Below are positions 14,174 through 15,230 of a stretch of DNA of 15,230 nucleotides, piece after piece (the stretch's first letter is position 1; each line of letters starts with the position of its first letter). The stretch covers positions 27,035 through 42,264 of the forward strand of contig DJOV01000093.1 of assembly GCA_002437285.1 (NCBI GenBank), in the 5' to 3' direction. The stretch comes from Prevotella sp. UBA6429. GTDB taxonomy: Bacteria; Bacteroidota; Bacteroidia; Bacteroidales; Bacteroidaceae. The notes below the pieces were generated by a model. It searched no databases. It was not told where the DNA came from and saw only the letters and a program-made list of their open reading frames with translations. The position numbers were made by a program, and so were the translations under genes.

Positions 14174-15230
14174 ATGAAACATGTCATCAACATAGAGAAC
14201 GGGATCACGCGCATGCCCGCTTGGCGCATGGCGCAACCCGTCAACTTCACCCTCGACGAGGGCGAGAACATGGCCATCGTGGGGCCCAACGGGGGCGGCA
14301 AGTCGATGCTGGTCGACATCCTCATCGGACGACACCCACTGCTGGGCCGTGACCCGGACTATGACTTCTCGCCCAGCGACAAGCCCCTGGTGTCCGACAA
14401 CATCAAGTATGTCACCTTCCGTGATGCCTATGGGGGCGACAACGACCGCACTTACTATCTGCAGCAGCGGTGGAACCAGCAGGAGATAGACGCCTCCACG
14501 CCCACCGTGGCGACACGCCTGGAAAAGGCCTATGGCCTCGCGGGAGACGACACGCCAGAACGGCGTGCCCTGCAACAACGGCTCTACGACCTGTTCCGCA
14601 TGGGGCCTTCGCTGGAGAAATACATCATATCACTGTCAAGCGGTGAACTGCGCAAGCTGAAATTGACGGAGGTCTTGCTGTCCCAACCGCGCGTGCTCAT
14701 CATGGACAATCCCTTCATCGGGCTCGACGCCGAGACACGCGAGCAACTGCGCGGACTGCTGGCGTCCCTCTCCACGGAGCTGGGACTGCAGGTCATCCTG
14801 GTGCTGTCGAAGAGCGACGACATACCGCCCTTCATCCACCAGGTGGTGGAGGTGCGCGACAGGACAGTCATGCCCAAGGTGAGCCTTGCCAATTACATGG
14901 AACACCGCATGCCCACCCCGGCGCATGTGCTGAGCAAGGAGAAGGCTGATGCCATCATCGGCCTGCCCTACCACGACCATGAGTTTCACAGCCACGAGGT
15001 GGTCAGGATGAGCAACGTCTGCATACGCTATGGCAAGCGCACCATCCTCAAGGATCTCTCATGGACCGTGCTCAACGGGGAGCACTGGGTGCTCAGCGGA
15101 CAGAACGGTGCCGGCAAGTCGACCCTGCTGAGCCTGGTGTGCGCCGACAACCCGCAGAGCTATGCCTGCGACATCGCCCTCTTCGGCATGGCGCGTGGCT
15201 CAGGAGAGAGCATCTGGGACATCAAGAAGC
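14174..15230 (+). CDS. Tandem ABC ATPase, ModF-like (partial, runs off the right edge)
   Basis: An open frame of 352 codons, cut by the window end. It encodes one ATPase domain and the start of a second, without membrane segments, as in ModF-type soluble dual ATPases. Domain 1 has Walker A GPNGGGKSM (Lys43), signature SLSSGELRK (about 153-160) and Walker B VLIMDNPFIGLD (Asp178). The position of the catalytic Glu is Asn179, and the Walker A Thr is Met. Domain 2 has a normal Walker A, GQNGAGKST (Lys315); its other motifs lie beyond the edge. The degenerate first site suggests asymmetric ATP use, with domain 1 perhaps binding rather than hydrolysing. No permease or substrate-binding gene is nearby, so transport is doubtful and a regulatory or repair-linked role is possible. 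It starts one base after ruvC. Confidence 0.88.
   Translation, partial: MKHVINIENGITRMPAWRMAQPVNFTLDEGENMAIVGPNGGGKSMLVDILIGRHPLLGRDPDYDFSPSDKPLVSDNIKYVTFRDAYGGDNDRTYYLQQRWNQQEIDASTPTVATRLEKAYGLAGDDTPERRALQQRLYDLFRMGPSLEKYIISLSSGELRKLKLTEVLLSQPRVLIMDNPFIGLDAETREQLRGLLASLSTELGLQVILVLSKSDDIPPFIHQVVEVRDRTVMPKVSLANYMEHRMPTPAHVLSKEKADAIIGLPYHDHEFHSHEVVRMSNVCIRYGKRTILKDLSWTVLNGEHWVLSGQNGAGKSTLLSLVCADNPQSYACDIALFGMARGSGESIWDIKK

Overview
The window looks like chromosomal DNA of a Bacteroidales bacterium, most likely Prevotellaceae. Three observations support this. The promoters carry the Bacteroidetes -7 element TAnnTTTG. Start codons mostly lack a clear Shine-Dalgarno sequence. The gene content is typical of the group: a GH3 enzyme with a PA14 insert, a TPR/transmembrane/AraC regulator, an interpain-like C10 protease and proteins with type IX secretion (T9SS) style C-termini. 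I see no tRNA, rRNA, CRISPR array, insertion sequence or prophage gene.

Region 1 (1-2800, minus strand) is a secreted family 3 glycoside hydrolase, probably a beta-xylosidase or beta-glucosidase. A 10-base G run lies in its short leader just downstream of the -7 element. Region 2 (about 2950-4812, plus) is a divergently transcribed, membrane-anchored regulator with a TPR sensor part, one transmembrane helix and an AraC-type DNA-binding domain, closed by a strong hairpin terminator. Region 3 (4880-10689, plus) is a two-gene unit: a secreted C10 (streptopain/interpain type) cysteine protease, then 25 bases later a 1051-residue multidomain adhesin-like protein built from a duplicated block of two Fn3-like domains plus a cleaved-adhesin/choice-of-anchor-J-like domain. 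A perfect 12-bp hairpin ends this unit and also serves the convergent gene.

Region 4 (10701-11336, minus) is a HAD-family phosphatase/phosphomutase. A compact, partly palindromic divergent promoter separates it from region 5 (11417 to the right edge, plus). Region 5 is a tightly packed run of five genes: a lipoprotein with an RsiV/DUF3298-like domain, rsmG (16S rRNA methyltransferase), a metallo-beta-lactamase-fold hydrolase, ruvC (Holliday junction resolvase) and a tandem ABC ATPase cut by the window edge. It looks like a housekeeping operon.

The most system-like part is 2950-10689: a membrane-spanning one-component regulator next to a secreted protease/adhesin pair, bounded by terminators. 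The families are individually known. The pairing and the regulatory link are inferred from position only. I found nothing that clearly demonstrates a wholly new system.
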